Assembly (NCBI GenBank): GCA_015680685.1
Contig: MNCI01005986.1
Span: 212,652-276,651, forward strand
Reading direction: 5' to 3'
Length of the DNA stretch: 64,000 nucleotides
Source: Gnetum montanum
Lineage: Eukaryota; Streptophyta; Gnetopsida; Gnetales; Gnetaceae
Part shown: in pieces, positions 9,301 to 21,300 of the stretch
Layout: every line of letters begins with the position of its first letter
Numbering within the stretch: position 1 is the first letter of the stretch
Program-made: the position numbers and the translations under genes
Notes under the pieces: model-generated
What the model was told of the DNA's origin: nothing
The model's database searches: none
The model's input: only the letters and a program-made list of their open reading frames with translations

Positions 9301-12300
9301 GGGCCAGGTGCAGGCGGGGGTTGGGCGATTGTGGGGCATAAGGGACAGACATTGGCACCGCCTCCTCCCCCTCGAAACTCCCTACCGCGATACAAGGACG
9401 CACACTGCTCATCCCTGATTTCCCCGCCCTCAGTTACACTGACCATGCCAAGGATTGAGCTTCCCCTGCTTGGCAACTGGGTCAATGTGGTCCGGGGGAG
9501 CTCAACGCCGCAAAAACCCAAGGAGGCCTGCCCGCAATTGGAGGACTCCGGGTGCATTCCAATGCCACTGTTGCAGGGCCAACTTGGCCACCGTTCTGAG
9601 ACTCTGACATGGGATAAGCAAACAAAGTGGAGTATTAACAACGCTCGACTGGTCACGTATGAAGCTACTTTCGTGGAATTGTAGGGGACAAGGTACACCT
9701 TATAAAAGAAATACCATGCAATAGATTGTTCACACTGAGGATTGTGACATTGTGTGCCTGTAGGAAACCAAACTACAGGTGGCGGAGGCCTTCCACCTAC
9801 AATGGGAGGGGTGGAAAGTGCACCTGAGGCCTTGCATAGGGCAGGTAGGAGGCCTAGCCATCCTAGCACGTTTTGAAATTTTGTTGATTGACTCATCACA
9901 ATGGGGCTGACTGTCCACATTCCCTCCCTGGGGCTGTGGTTAAGAAATTTCTATGGGGCCCAAGCTTGGGAGTTGTAGTTGATGGAGTTGGAGCAAGTGG
10001 AAACGCTACTACCGGATCTCCGAGCATGGCTCATTGTCAGGGGTTTCAACTAGCAACTCCACTCCTTGGAAAAGTCAAGTGCAAGCTACTCTTGCTCCCT
10101 AGGACCCAAGAGTTTCAAAACTTCTTGTCATCTTACTAGTTGGTTGACTTGGAGATTGAGAATTGTCAATTTACATAGAGCAATAGGCTAAAAGGATCTG
10201 ACCACGTCCTCTCTAGAATAAATCGGGTTTGAATTAACTCGAAGCTCCTATTGTGGCTAAATGTGCGGGTCAAGCGACACGAGCAAGTCGTCTCAGATCA
10301 TTGATCGATCTTCGACCTCTGAGGAGATGAGCTCCTCAATTGTTTCGTTTTGAGGCAACTTGGTTGCTCAAGCCCTGGTTGTGCCCATTGGTTGAAGAAA
10401 TTTGGGTGGACTACCGATTGGGCCAGGGAGACCCTAGGAACTTTCTTCGGGAGGGGCTCATGTGCTTGAAGTGGGCTATCAAGTCCATGCCTATGGACGA
10501 AAAGTTTTTGTTCCAAACAAGCCGTACAAACCTTAAATCCAGACTGGCCTAGGTATAGCACTGACAAGATGCAAGGGAGGACCTACATGACGAAGATTGG
10601 AACATTCTGATACAACTGCAAGTGCTTGATTTAGAAGAGGAAATCTATTGGAAACAACGATCATGGGTCAAGTGGCTCAAGGAGGGAGATAGACAAACGA
10701 AATTCTTTTTTGCTGTAGCCAAGTCTCATGGGTGGAGCCAACAACAGGTGTTGATGATCGACGCAGGGGCCCTGTTTGTTCAGGCAAATTTAAGGAGGCA
10801 CAACCTCGATATCGATGTCACCTACCCTCTCTGTGAGGGTGGGCCCGAAATCGTCATGCACTTCACTTTTCAATGCCTTTACATGCACGCCGCCTTTACA
10901 TGCACGCCACTTGGCGCACGATGGGATGGCTTCCCTCTTTGCTGCTCTTGGGAAACTCCAAGGCCACATTACTTTTATGGGAGGTTTGGAAAGCCTGGAA
11001 TCATAAAGTCTTTTGCCAATGCCACTTGGTCCCCCAATGTCCAATTTGAGGAAGCAAATCCAAGGGTGGAGACAAGGAAACCATGAATCCCTTGATGTAA
11101 CGTTGGGTAGGTACTATTCTTGAGTTCACCAATGCCTAGGCCATGGCTTCTCTCAAGGGAAAGAGCTATGCCATATCATAGATGGACTCCAAACAAAAAA
11201 CAAGGGTAACTTTTGGGATCTATGCCCAAGGGAGATCATTTGAAATAAGGGTCCAACATATTCAAACGCTCATTGATCAACTGGGAAAAAAGGAATGTGA
11301 ACTCAAAAAGAGAGAGTGTAGAAGAGTGTAGTAGGGACCCCTTGATCTACAAAAAGGAGATTCATCTTTCTAAGCCAAGTGAAGAAGCACCATTAGAGGA
11401 AGCAATACAAAGGAAACTTTTGCCTATCCAAAAATCATGGCATAGTGGAAAAAAAGAGAGTTCTATGCATCGTGTATAGTGACATGGTGTGCAACTGCAA
11501 GCAAAAGATATGGACAATCATGGTATACAGATCATGTGCCAAATCAAAAAAATGTGCAAAGGTGTCTATACGTAGCAACCACAAAGCACGATGACACTTA
11601 GTGAATTCAAATGAAAGCTGCAATTCAACTATGTGCATGGAACCAAAGGAAGCCCTCACAGGTGCCTACATTGACAGATTGGATGAGATGGAGCAACTCA
11701 GACACCAACTCTCCAATGCAAAGCACAAACAAAAAGCAAACATGGATTGGGGAGAGTTGCAAATCCCATAAACATCCAAACCGAAGACTCTCAAACTAAA
11801 AACATTACCAACATTACTTGAATATCTATTCCTAAAAACTAGCAAACTAGTAATCCTAAATACAATGCTCACAAAAGAACAAAAATAGTAACTAGGTGGT
11901 GTACAAGTGGCCAACAACATTCACTTGGTCATATAATAATATTATAGGAAATGGTCTATGCATATGCCAATATCAAATCTAGGTAGATCCTACCATTAAG
12001 CCCAAGAGACAACCATAGTAGAGGTTGAACCCCAAACTGAAGCAAGTGATCAAGAAGAAGGTGGAAAAGCTCCTTAAAGCTAGGTTCACCTACCTTGTTG
12101 CAGACAATTAGTAGGTAAGCCCACTTGTCATTATGTCAAAGAAGGGTGCCAATGGATGATCTACATATCTGTTCAGGTATTGAACGTGGTGACATTAAAG
12201 ACAATTTCTCGTTGCCATTTGTGGACAAGGTGTTAGACACCATTGATAGGCATAGTTAATACAACTTCCTGGATAGATGTGGTGGCTACAGTTAAATCCA

Positions 12301-15300
12301 AATAGCCTTGGAAGACTAGGCCAAACCAACATTCGCATGTCCTTGAGAAAATTTTGTGTACAAAAAGATGTCGTTTGGTCTTTGTAATGTGCCCACAACT
12401 TTGGAGGAAGATGCAGTTGCTAGGGTCATTTTTTAAGAAGAGCTCCATAGGGAGCTAAAAGTGGAAATCCAACAAGAGGAGCTCCACAAGCAAGCATAGG
12501 AGAAAGAAGATGAGATACAACAAGAGAATTGAGTGTAGGGAGAACAAATAGATAAAACAATAACTTGATTGTGTGCATGTGCATAACACTACCACTTGGC
12601 TGCGAGAGGGGAAATGCCTCTATGTTAGGATGAACATCAATCGAGACTCCTCTTGGTAGGGGCTCAGGAGTTTCATCTAGCAAACTTCTGCGAAACTGCA
12701 CCTCAATGCAAAGGAGATGCCGCAGCCAGGATGCAAAAGGCTGAGGCATTCAAAAATTTCCAGCAGGCCATGGCTTTCGTTGACACTAAAGAGCATCAGG
12801 AAATGCTTGACCACATTCACCTGCAACTTCCACCCACTTGCAAGTGCATGGGCCTACGCAACACATTTGAGGGGCCTATTGTCTTTCCTTTTTGGTTGGT
12901 CGTTCGTCTTTTGGTTCAGTCTTGCTTGGATGGCCTAGACACATTGTGTTGGTTTTCTGTTGTTTTGGGCTAGGGGGGCACAGCCTCACCTCTACTACTG
13001 ATCATGGTTGGGGGGGGGGGGGGNNNNNNNNNNNNNNNNNNNNNNNNNNNNNGGGGACTTTATGCTTGTTTTGCAAGGGGTTGTGTTGTTGGGCAAGTTG
13101 GGGTTAGGGGTTACTCATCCCAAGTTTTGGGTGTAGGTCACTTTCTCTAGGGGGTGGTGGATCCCCTCTACTCTTGTACATTGTACCACGGATTTTAATA
13201 CATTACCCAACATGTTCTCCAAAAAAATGTGCCCACAACTTTCCAACACCTTATCCTTAGCATCTTTCAACAACATCTTGGCAATGGTGTGGAAGTATTT
13301 ATAAATGACTTCTCCACCTATGGCTTCAATTTTGAGCAAGCATTGGACCATTTGGAGTAGGTTCTAAAACATTTTGTGGAAACTAATCTAAAACTCAACT
13401 ACCAAAAGGGTCACTTAATGGTCCAAGAAGGCATAGTTCTAGGGCACCAGATTTCAAAAAAAGGAATAACAATGGATTCTAACAAAATTAGAATGATCCA
13501 AGAAATTACCCAAATGGCACAAACTATTAAAGAGGTCAGATCATTCCTTGGACACACAATCTACTATAGAAGGTTTAGAGAGAATTTTTTAAAAGTCGCA
13601 AAACTACTGTTAAAGCTGACAAAGAATGATGCATTGTTCAAGTGGATCAAGGGATGTAATCACAAATTCAAACTTCTAAAGCACAAACTTGTAGAAACAC
13701 CAATTCTACAAGCACCTAACTAGTCCAAATCATTTCACATCATGAATGATGCATCCAATTTTTCTTTGGGAGCAATGCTTGCACAATTGAACGATAAAAA
13801 ACATCCATACTACATCCATCGCGCAAGCAAGAGCATTGCATGTGCATACTTGAACTACACCACAACAGAAAAAAAGCTAATGGTTATAGTGTATACATTA
13901 GAAAAATTCAAGCACTATGTGCTTGGATATCCCGTCTTTGTGCATTCACAGTGTAAGACACTTCCACATGAACAAACCAATGGTTAGCCCTTGTATCATA
14001 TGATGGCTAGTGATTTTGCAAAAGTTTGACATTACGATAATAGACAAAAAGGGAATCAAGAATTTTGTAGCCAATCATCTCTCTTGGTCATGATGTGACA
14101 ATAAGGGTAATGAAAATCCCCTTTCCAATCAATTTCCTAATGAGTTACTATTTGCAAAGGCAACAATTGATGCAACCAAACCATGGTATGTAGACTTCCT
14201 CTCATATCTATTCACCCAAGAAGCCCTTGTTGAATGCAATAGAAGGAAAAAGCAAGAATTCCTTTGCCAAATCAAGCACTACATGTAGATAGAGGGAAAC
14301 CTCTATAAAATTTGCGCAGACAACTTGGTACGATGGTGTGTACCTGATGATGATCAACCCAAGATTCTTGTGGACACTCATGAAGGTCCTTGTGGCAACC
14401 ACTATGCATGGAAGAGAATGGCCATCAAAATCCTTATGGCAAGATACTTTTGGCCAATGATCTTCAAGCATAAACATCACTTTGCCAACTCTTGTGGGCG
14501 ATGTCAACAAGATGATGGAATGATTACCATGCTAAATGGTCCACAATAATGGATTCAACCCTTGGAACCCTTTGATACATGGAAAATTAATTTCAGGTTG
14601 TGGAAGCAATGGATTGCAGTCAACAATCGTGAATAGGTTTTTCCAACAACAAGAGGTAAGCAGGTTTAGTGTACCACATGCCCTTATTTTTGACAATGGA
14701 ACTCATTTTACAGGTGCTACTTTCAAGAAGTAGATGAGATGCTTAAAGGTTGGGCATAAACTTACTACACCTTATCATCCCCAAGCCAACAATCAACCGA
14801 TGTAGGGGATTAGTTGATTCCTTAAGCTTTCTCTATGGGTCATACTACTCCATGTGCCTATATCATTACCCATGTTTTAATTTTATTGGAAGCATGTTCT
14901 CTAATAAAGTTTTTACCTTGCCATGTTACTAGAGAAACATGTTACCCATGCTTGAAGGTAGTCCTCTGATAAGGTAAACACACTAATTAATTAATTCACA
15001 TAAGCAAATATTCTTGGGGTACCACTAAAAAGACATATGCCCATGTCTGAAGGTAGGCTACTTCCAAGAATCTCAAGGTCTCTCGAACTAGTTTCATCAT
15101 ATGACTAGAAAGACATGTTAGCCATGCCTAAAGGTGCAGCACTAATGGGATTAGCATTGGCTATAGGGCTAGAAAGACATGCACCTATCAAACAACTACA
15201 TCCTTGTTATCAATGGCCAAGATTCCTCAAAACATAATGTCCTAAGTAACTAATTAATCAAACAACTACATCCTTGTTATCATTTGTTGAGTAATGATGT

Positions 15301-18300
15301 TCTCATATGGTTGTGGTTAGTCTCATAGTGCTAAGTTTGGGATGATGCAATGCGATGTCATTGGCAAAGATATGGACTTGGTTCAAAACCTAAACAGAAA
15401 GGTCTAATGGTCATTTTAACCATAGTTGACACATGAACCTATTGTGGACATGCTAAAGTATCTCATGTCCTATCTTTGCAATCCCTTCTTATTTCATTAT
15501 TCACCTCACTACTGCATACGATTATGTAACTAATGGTTTTGTTTAGTATAATGCAGGATTCCAATGACAAGCGTTGTGTGGGTATGGCATTTAAACTTGA
15601 TCAACATTCAATCTCCACTATGCCTATGAACACTATGCGAGATGGTTATACATGAGCAAAAAGGGTTGAAGCCTACATTGGGGAGGACCCAATTGTATCA
15701 CTTTTAAAAATCTAGTCTATAGACTACCTCCACACATACCATATTCATCAAAGAGTAACTCCAAGATGCAAATGCATTATTATTTTTGACTCATCTTATT
15801 GTGAACCTCTCATATTGTTTACACTTCACCAACTCCATGAAGTCCCAATAATGCTTAACTATGTTGTCCTCGTGTCTAGATCATTCCTATGGCTCTCATT
15901 CAACCCCCTATTTGCTCCAAAATTCACAAACAAATTAGGCAAAAATACAGCCCTTAGCCAATGCAGCCCTGTCAACACATCAACGTCAACATGGTGCAGA
16001 AAAACTATAAATAGGAGCAAGATGTTAGGAAAATTTTGCCATTTTGCTCAAACAAAGAAGGGAGTTTTTGCTATTCTAAGAGCCCAAAGCTTCCATAAGT
16101 AATATCTAGTGAATCGTAAACCCGTTTGAGCCCATTCAAAAACCTATGAGCTTCCAGAGTCAAGCTCTACATCATAGGGGTAGTGAATCTATGATTTACA
16201 ACACCTTCAAAACCCCAATTTCTAAATGCTTAAGGTAGTTTACAACAAATAACAATTAAAATATTAATACTTTAATGGCATAGCTATCTTAGAACCTCTA
16301 GAACGATAAACTACGATTACTTAGGAGCGTTACTATCAAAGTGTTCAAAATTAAGCCAAAATCCAAGGACAATTAAGGTTAATAATGCCAAAAGTGTAGT
16401 AATTAAAAACTAATGAATGATTGTCCATGTGTTTGTAAATGGCATCTAAAAGAGATCAACAAGCTTGAGGACCATCTCAAAAAAGGGATAAGTTCCCAAA
16501 GGGATGGTGAGGGCAAGGACAAGCGTAGCCACAACATGAGCCTAAGACCACGCATGCAACCAGGCCCCTCAAAGAAGAGCCCAAGGTGGAATCTATCCAT
16601 CAAATTTCCATTGCAAAAACCAGAAAGTCTAGACAAGACAAATTGCACAAACCTAGGTCAAGCTTGGAGGTCACCCTCATAGAAACTTACCTAGAGAGGA
16701 CAAGAACCAAGAAGATTCAAAATGTTATCTTGCAAGAACTTAACTTTGGGCCTTTCCTAGAGTTTGCTTCATAAAAGATTCAAGGACAATCATAGGTATC
16801 ATGGCTATAGCCCACCATTTCCACCAATGGAGAATGGTACCTTGGCGAAACTTACCTCTTCTGTAATAATCATCAAGGGGCCATCACAATGAAGATCAAG
16901 GACATTACCATTTCTTACTTGGTGGAGGCCATTGCAAAGGCCTTAGGACTTTTGAATGTGGGACCGAAACTCATAGAGGTGTTCAAGAAGTTAGATGTTT
17001 AAAAGCAAAAAAGAAGTGGACCTAGAGATGTTACAAGATGAACTGCAAGGAGTATGGTGCACTCACCCAAGTGAAGAGGATCTATATTAAGATAGCGGTA
17101 TACCATCTAAATCCAATGGTACAGTTAAACAAGGTCACATCCTTCTCCACCAACACATGTGAGCTAATCTTTCTAGAAATTGAAAAATGCTTAAAGGAGA
17201 ATGAAAATTGAAAGAAGACACTCTCCTCGCCATGCTTAATTAGAAAACTCTACAAAAGAGGAGGAATAGTTTGCTAGTCCATTGATGTTCTCCGATAGGC
17301 CACCACAACATCTTGGCAAGAGATGATGAAGGAAAAGCCACCTCTGTGGCTTCAAGAAGAAGAACCACCACCTCCACCAACCAAGGACACCACTAGTGCA
17401 AAAGAAAATTTGAGATAGCTAAGAGAGAAACGATAAGGACTTGGTTTTGAACCAACAAACTATCGCCCTACTATGAGCCATTTAAATGAGGTCACCAAAA
17501 CCGTCAATTGATAGCAAGATGAACTGTCTAACTTATTCTCAACACATAGAAGTCAAGCCACTATACAAGTCAATTCCACTACTAGAGGAGTTGCAATATT
17601 CTTAACTGCAAAATAGATGCTACAAATGTCAAGCAATGCTGCAGCTTTCTCAATAATGCTCAAAGAAGGGGCAGGCATGACAGTGGTAATCATGCCACAC
17701 AAGTGGCAAGAAACTATAGCAGAGGTGGTGGTGGACAGAATCAAAGAAGCATTCAAGGTTCCTCCAACACACATTCCAGACTTTGTTGTCATGGTAGACA
17801 GCTAGATGTTTGCAAGAAGTGGATCCAAAGGAATGACCGCAACATAGCACCAAGAAGTACTAAACACATTGGAAGGAATCGGGCCAATGATTTCTAATGT
17901 CTTTGACATTCCAAAAGATGTTACAACAACCCAGTTTGTGTTAATTAAGACAATGGACAAGCTCCTCATTGCTAAAGCACAACTTCAAGAGGCCACAACT
18001 CTAAATCAACAATTGGTAGTTGATGTTGTGCAACTAAAAGCCTACTTGTCCAATCCCACCAACATCCAATCTAGCTTAACAAGGGATGAGGCTTTCAAGC
18101 AGTGTCAATGTATGTCTTGCTTCATCAACAAATCAGCGTTGATGCAAAGCCAATGAATGTCGATAGTAGTGTGCATAACCACCACATTTATGGCATCATT
18201 TACTTATTCTCTTAGCCAAACTCTGTCAGTTTATTCCTATAGGAGTCAATAATAGTTACTAAGTGTCTATAGCATGAATCAAGTGGATTGGACAAAATTT

Positions 18301-21300
18301 TATTTGACTAAACATGTACCTAAACACATTTTAAGGTAGCAATAAAATCAAGATCCATTTTCTTCATTGCAACACCTGGCTTAGCACTTTAATTTACTTT
18401 CTTGTAATTTACTTTAATGATTATTTAATTTCATAAACTTAATTAGTTAATCTACTTCCATCGTACTTGCTAATTTGCATGAGGACAACCACTTGTGAGC
18501 GTAAACATATTAACATTTGCTAATCCCAACAGTTGACACTTGGTATGTCCAATGGTGGACACTTGATAATCTAGCAACGCTCATGCATGTTCAAGATGTG
18601 TACGGCAAATTGGAAACGAATACTCCATGCCTAGGCTAAACTAAATTTATTCCACTTGCACTTAGATTAATTAATTAGAAATTTAATATTTTAAATATTT
18701 TAATAAATAATATTTTAATCATGTACCTCAAACAAATTTAACCATATAACTTCAAACCCACAAGTATGACTGGGAAGACAATGACCAACAACCTAACACT
18801 TAGCTATCAGAATTATTTAAACTAGTCCCTGTCCATGAAATTCGACCAAATTGTGCATGAATGCTTGTGATCTATATGGTTAGACATGGGGTCTACTCTA
18901 TTGCTCATCAAGGCAAATCACAACCACAAAGGAGTGTGGTTGGAAAAAAAAAGAGACAACAACAAAAAAAGATTGTGGCTACTGTAGAAGATAACAAAAG
19001 AACTTATGTGGCTGAAACAAAAAATGAACCCCAAAAAAAAGAAATCATAGTCATCACAAAAGATAGCAAAACAAAAGAAAATCAAAATTGAGTAACAATT
19101 TAGCATATTAATAAATGACTCTTAGTAAGTAAGAAATCTAAGCAAGAAGGTAATATGATCCTTTCTTTGTTATATTTGATGATGGACAGCAATGTATGAT
19201 TATCTTTTGATGCTTTGGCAAGATTTGTTGTTAAAATTTTGGATTGTTGAATCCTTGATTTGGTTGTTGGATCTCTCCACCCATCCTTAGCACTCAAAGC
19301 CCTATATGACTTCCATGAGAGGTGTTTTTGTAATGATTTAGAAACATCCAAAATGATTTGGGTCATTTTTGGCATACATATTTGCCAACATGGGCTAAGG
19401 ATACCTAATATGAGGACTAGTATCACCAGAGAGTAAGAGCATCTTTTTTTTTTTTGAGAGAGAATGTTTGGGATTGTATTACCAAGAAATATAGTACACA
19501 AGTATACAGTTTAAGGGTCATCAGGGAAGGCCCATCGGAAAAAGGGGGGGCGGGAGCCTCGGCACCCCTCTTGAGCTCAAAACTCAAAAAAACCAACAAC
19601 CGGGGGGGGCGCACCCCTCAAGGACCAAAAATGAGGGGGGTGCGCACCCCCAACAAATAGAAAAGACCCCCAACGACCAACCGTCGCCCCCCACCACCAA
19701 CCCACAAGGGGGGGCAGAGAAAACAGAAAGCATTTGCGCTGCCGGCGGGGTGGGGGGGGGCCTTACGGGCGGGTCGGCAGACGGCGGCAGGCGCACTGCG
19801 GTCATTCAAGCTCATGGAGCAAATCAAGGGTATTGCGGTGCTCTTCAGTGTCCATGAAGTTCGCCGCCTGCTGGATGCTCTGCATGACAGACTCTTGCCT
19901 ACTCCGATCAGCCGAAGAGTCCCCAGCGTCCGGATGGAAACGCGCAGACATGCGTCAGATATGTCGCCTAAGCTCCCCCCAAGAGCTCTCACAACTTATG
20001 CCCAAGATGTTGTATGGGCAGCGTCCCCCCCTAAGCCACTGACAGGCATTGTGCTCATGTGCCCAGTCGAGCTATCTTTGTCGCTGGTCTTCCTCTTCTT
20101 GCAAGCGTTCCTGTTCTTCCCTTGCCGCCTGCTCTTGGGCTCGACGGGCCGCCTCCTCCTGGCGCAGCTCCTCCCTAACCTAGTCTCGGATCTCATTGAT
20201 GAGCTGGGCCCGTGTAGCCTCTGCCATGAGCACATGCTGCCGCGTCATTTCTTGTGCTTGTTCGTGGAAATGGGCCTCTTGCTCGGCGCAAGATTGGGCC
20301 AAGGCCTCGCTCCACTTTGCCTCCCACTCCCACCGTTCTGCCTCCCGCGCAGCAATAGCCGCCCGTTGTTCGGCAAGGTGTAACTCCGCATCCCAGTTCG
20401 GGGGGGCGCTGGGGGGGTCTGGTAAGGAACGCAAACTGCATTGGGAGCGGCGTCCCCATGTGAGACTCGTAACGTGAGTTTTCGGGCCAGGGGAGGTTGA
20501 AGTGGCGAGGGGGCCATCAGAGGTGCTCCCCCCAGGGGGGGCCGAGGACGGGCCTGGCGCCCCCCNGGGTCTCCAGGAAAAACCGCGGGATGTTAACCTG
20601 GATGCCGAACTTCAAGCACCGCAGAAAGACAAAATGCAAGCCCTGAAGCTTGGACGCATTGCCGGACTGGACGAAAAAATGGTCCACCAAGTTGGCGGCC
20701 CGGGCCCAGGGGCGTGGGAGAGAGGATCTAGGGACATGGTGGCTCTGCGTTCTAGGTAGGGGTCCCTCGAAAAAGGTCGCAGCGTCCTGTAGGCCACGGG
20801 TAGTGGGCAGGACGATTTCTCCTGCAGCCGAGGCCGCCAAACAGCTGGCAATGGCAAATTCTATGACACGAATCTCGTGTCCTCGGAAGTGGGTTCTGTC
20901 AACATTCCAGTTTGCAAAGAACGCGTCGTCAACAAGGTCCAGGTCACCGACCAACCGCTGCAACAAGCCGGACCAGCCGCACCTGGTGACCAACTGCCAT
21001 AGCTCCTCATCCTCCCGGAAAGCGGCGCAGTCAGGCTCAAACGTCGGCGTGGCACCCATTGCAACCGCGAGCTCACTCCAGGCACGGTAGGACTGCGCAA
21101 TTATCTGCTGAGGGGGAGCGTTCCGGTCCTGCATGAAAACAGTGTGGTTGCGCGTTGTCCAAACAAACCATAAAAGCATGGATGTCTAGGAGTCGCCGGT
21201 GAACTGCCTCGGGGGGGGGCACCGCCGTTCTTTGCCAAGTGGCTTGCATGCAGGGACACTCGTAAATGAAGTGAGTAATTGTTTCGGGCGCAGCGTTACA

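Larger units (their letters stand above)
8398..11090 (+). mobile_element. LINE (L1-type non-LTR retrotransposon), decayed and internally deleted
   Basis: A plus-strand L1-like element inside kinase intron 8. Order: ORF1 with a DUF4283-like domain and a CCHC knuckle, an endonuclease (EEP) start, the RT N-terminal linker ([19 protein letters not shown]), then the RT zinc-binding segment. The reverse-transcriptase core is missing: WLKEGDR at about 10670 is followed within about 120 bp by [20 protein letters not shown], a jump over the catalytic domain. Stops and frameshifts are frequent. No poly(A) tail or target duplication is clear, so both limits are approximate. Confidence 0.75.
12030..14800 (+). 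mobile_element. Ty3/gypsy element 1, pol remnant interrupted by LINE copy D
   Basis: RT N-part at about 12040-12402: [27 protein letters not shown], and (after shifts) [12 protein letters not shown]. The frame is broken by LINE copy D and resumes at 13243 as [15 protein letters not shown] with the catalytic motif changed to FINDF. RNase H at 13740-13990 ([32 protein letters not shown]). Integrase at about 14320-14790: [46 protein letters not shown]. The order RT-RH-IN is diagnostic for Ty3/gypsy. Many stops; dead. LTRs were not recognised. Confidence 0.8.

Noticed and set aside
9240-9920. 226-codon minus-strand frame across the LINE ORF1/endonuclease
   Set aside because: Antisense shadow of the plus-strand LINE, which has clear domain motifs.
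18861-19091. Lys/Gln-rich 76-codon frame
   Set aside because: A-rich low complexity with an equally open antisense frame; no conserved motif.
19618-20459. Long plus- and minus-strand open frames in the GC-rich block (e.g. 19814-20383 plus)
   Set aside because: GC-rich sequence has few stops in all frames. Only the minus frame with coiled coil and HPD is shared with other copies.
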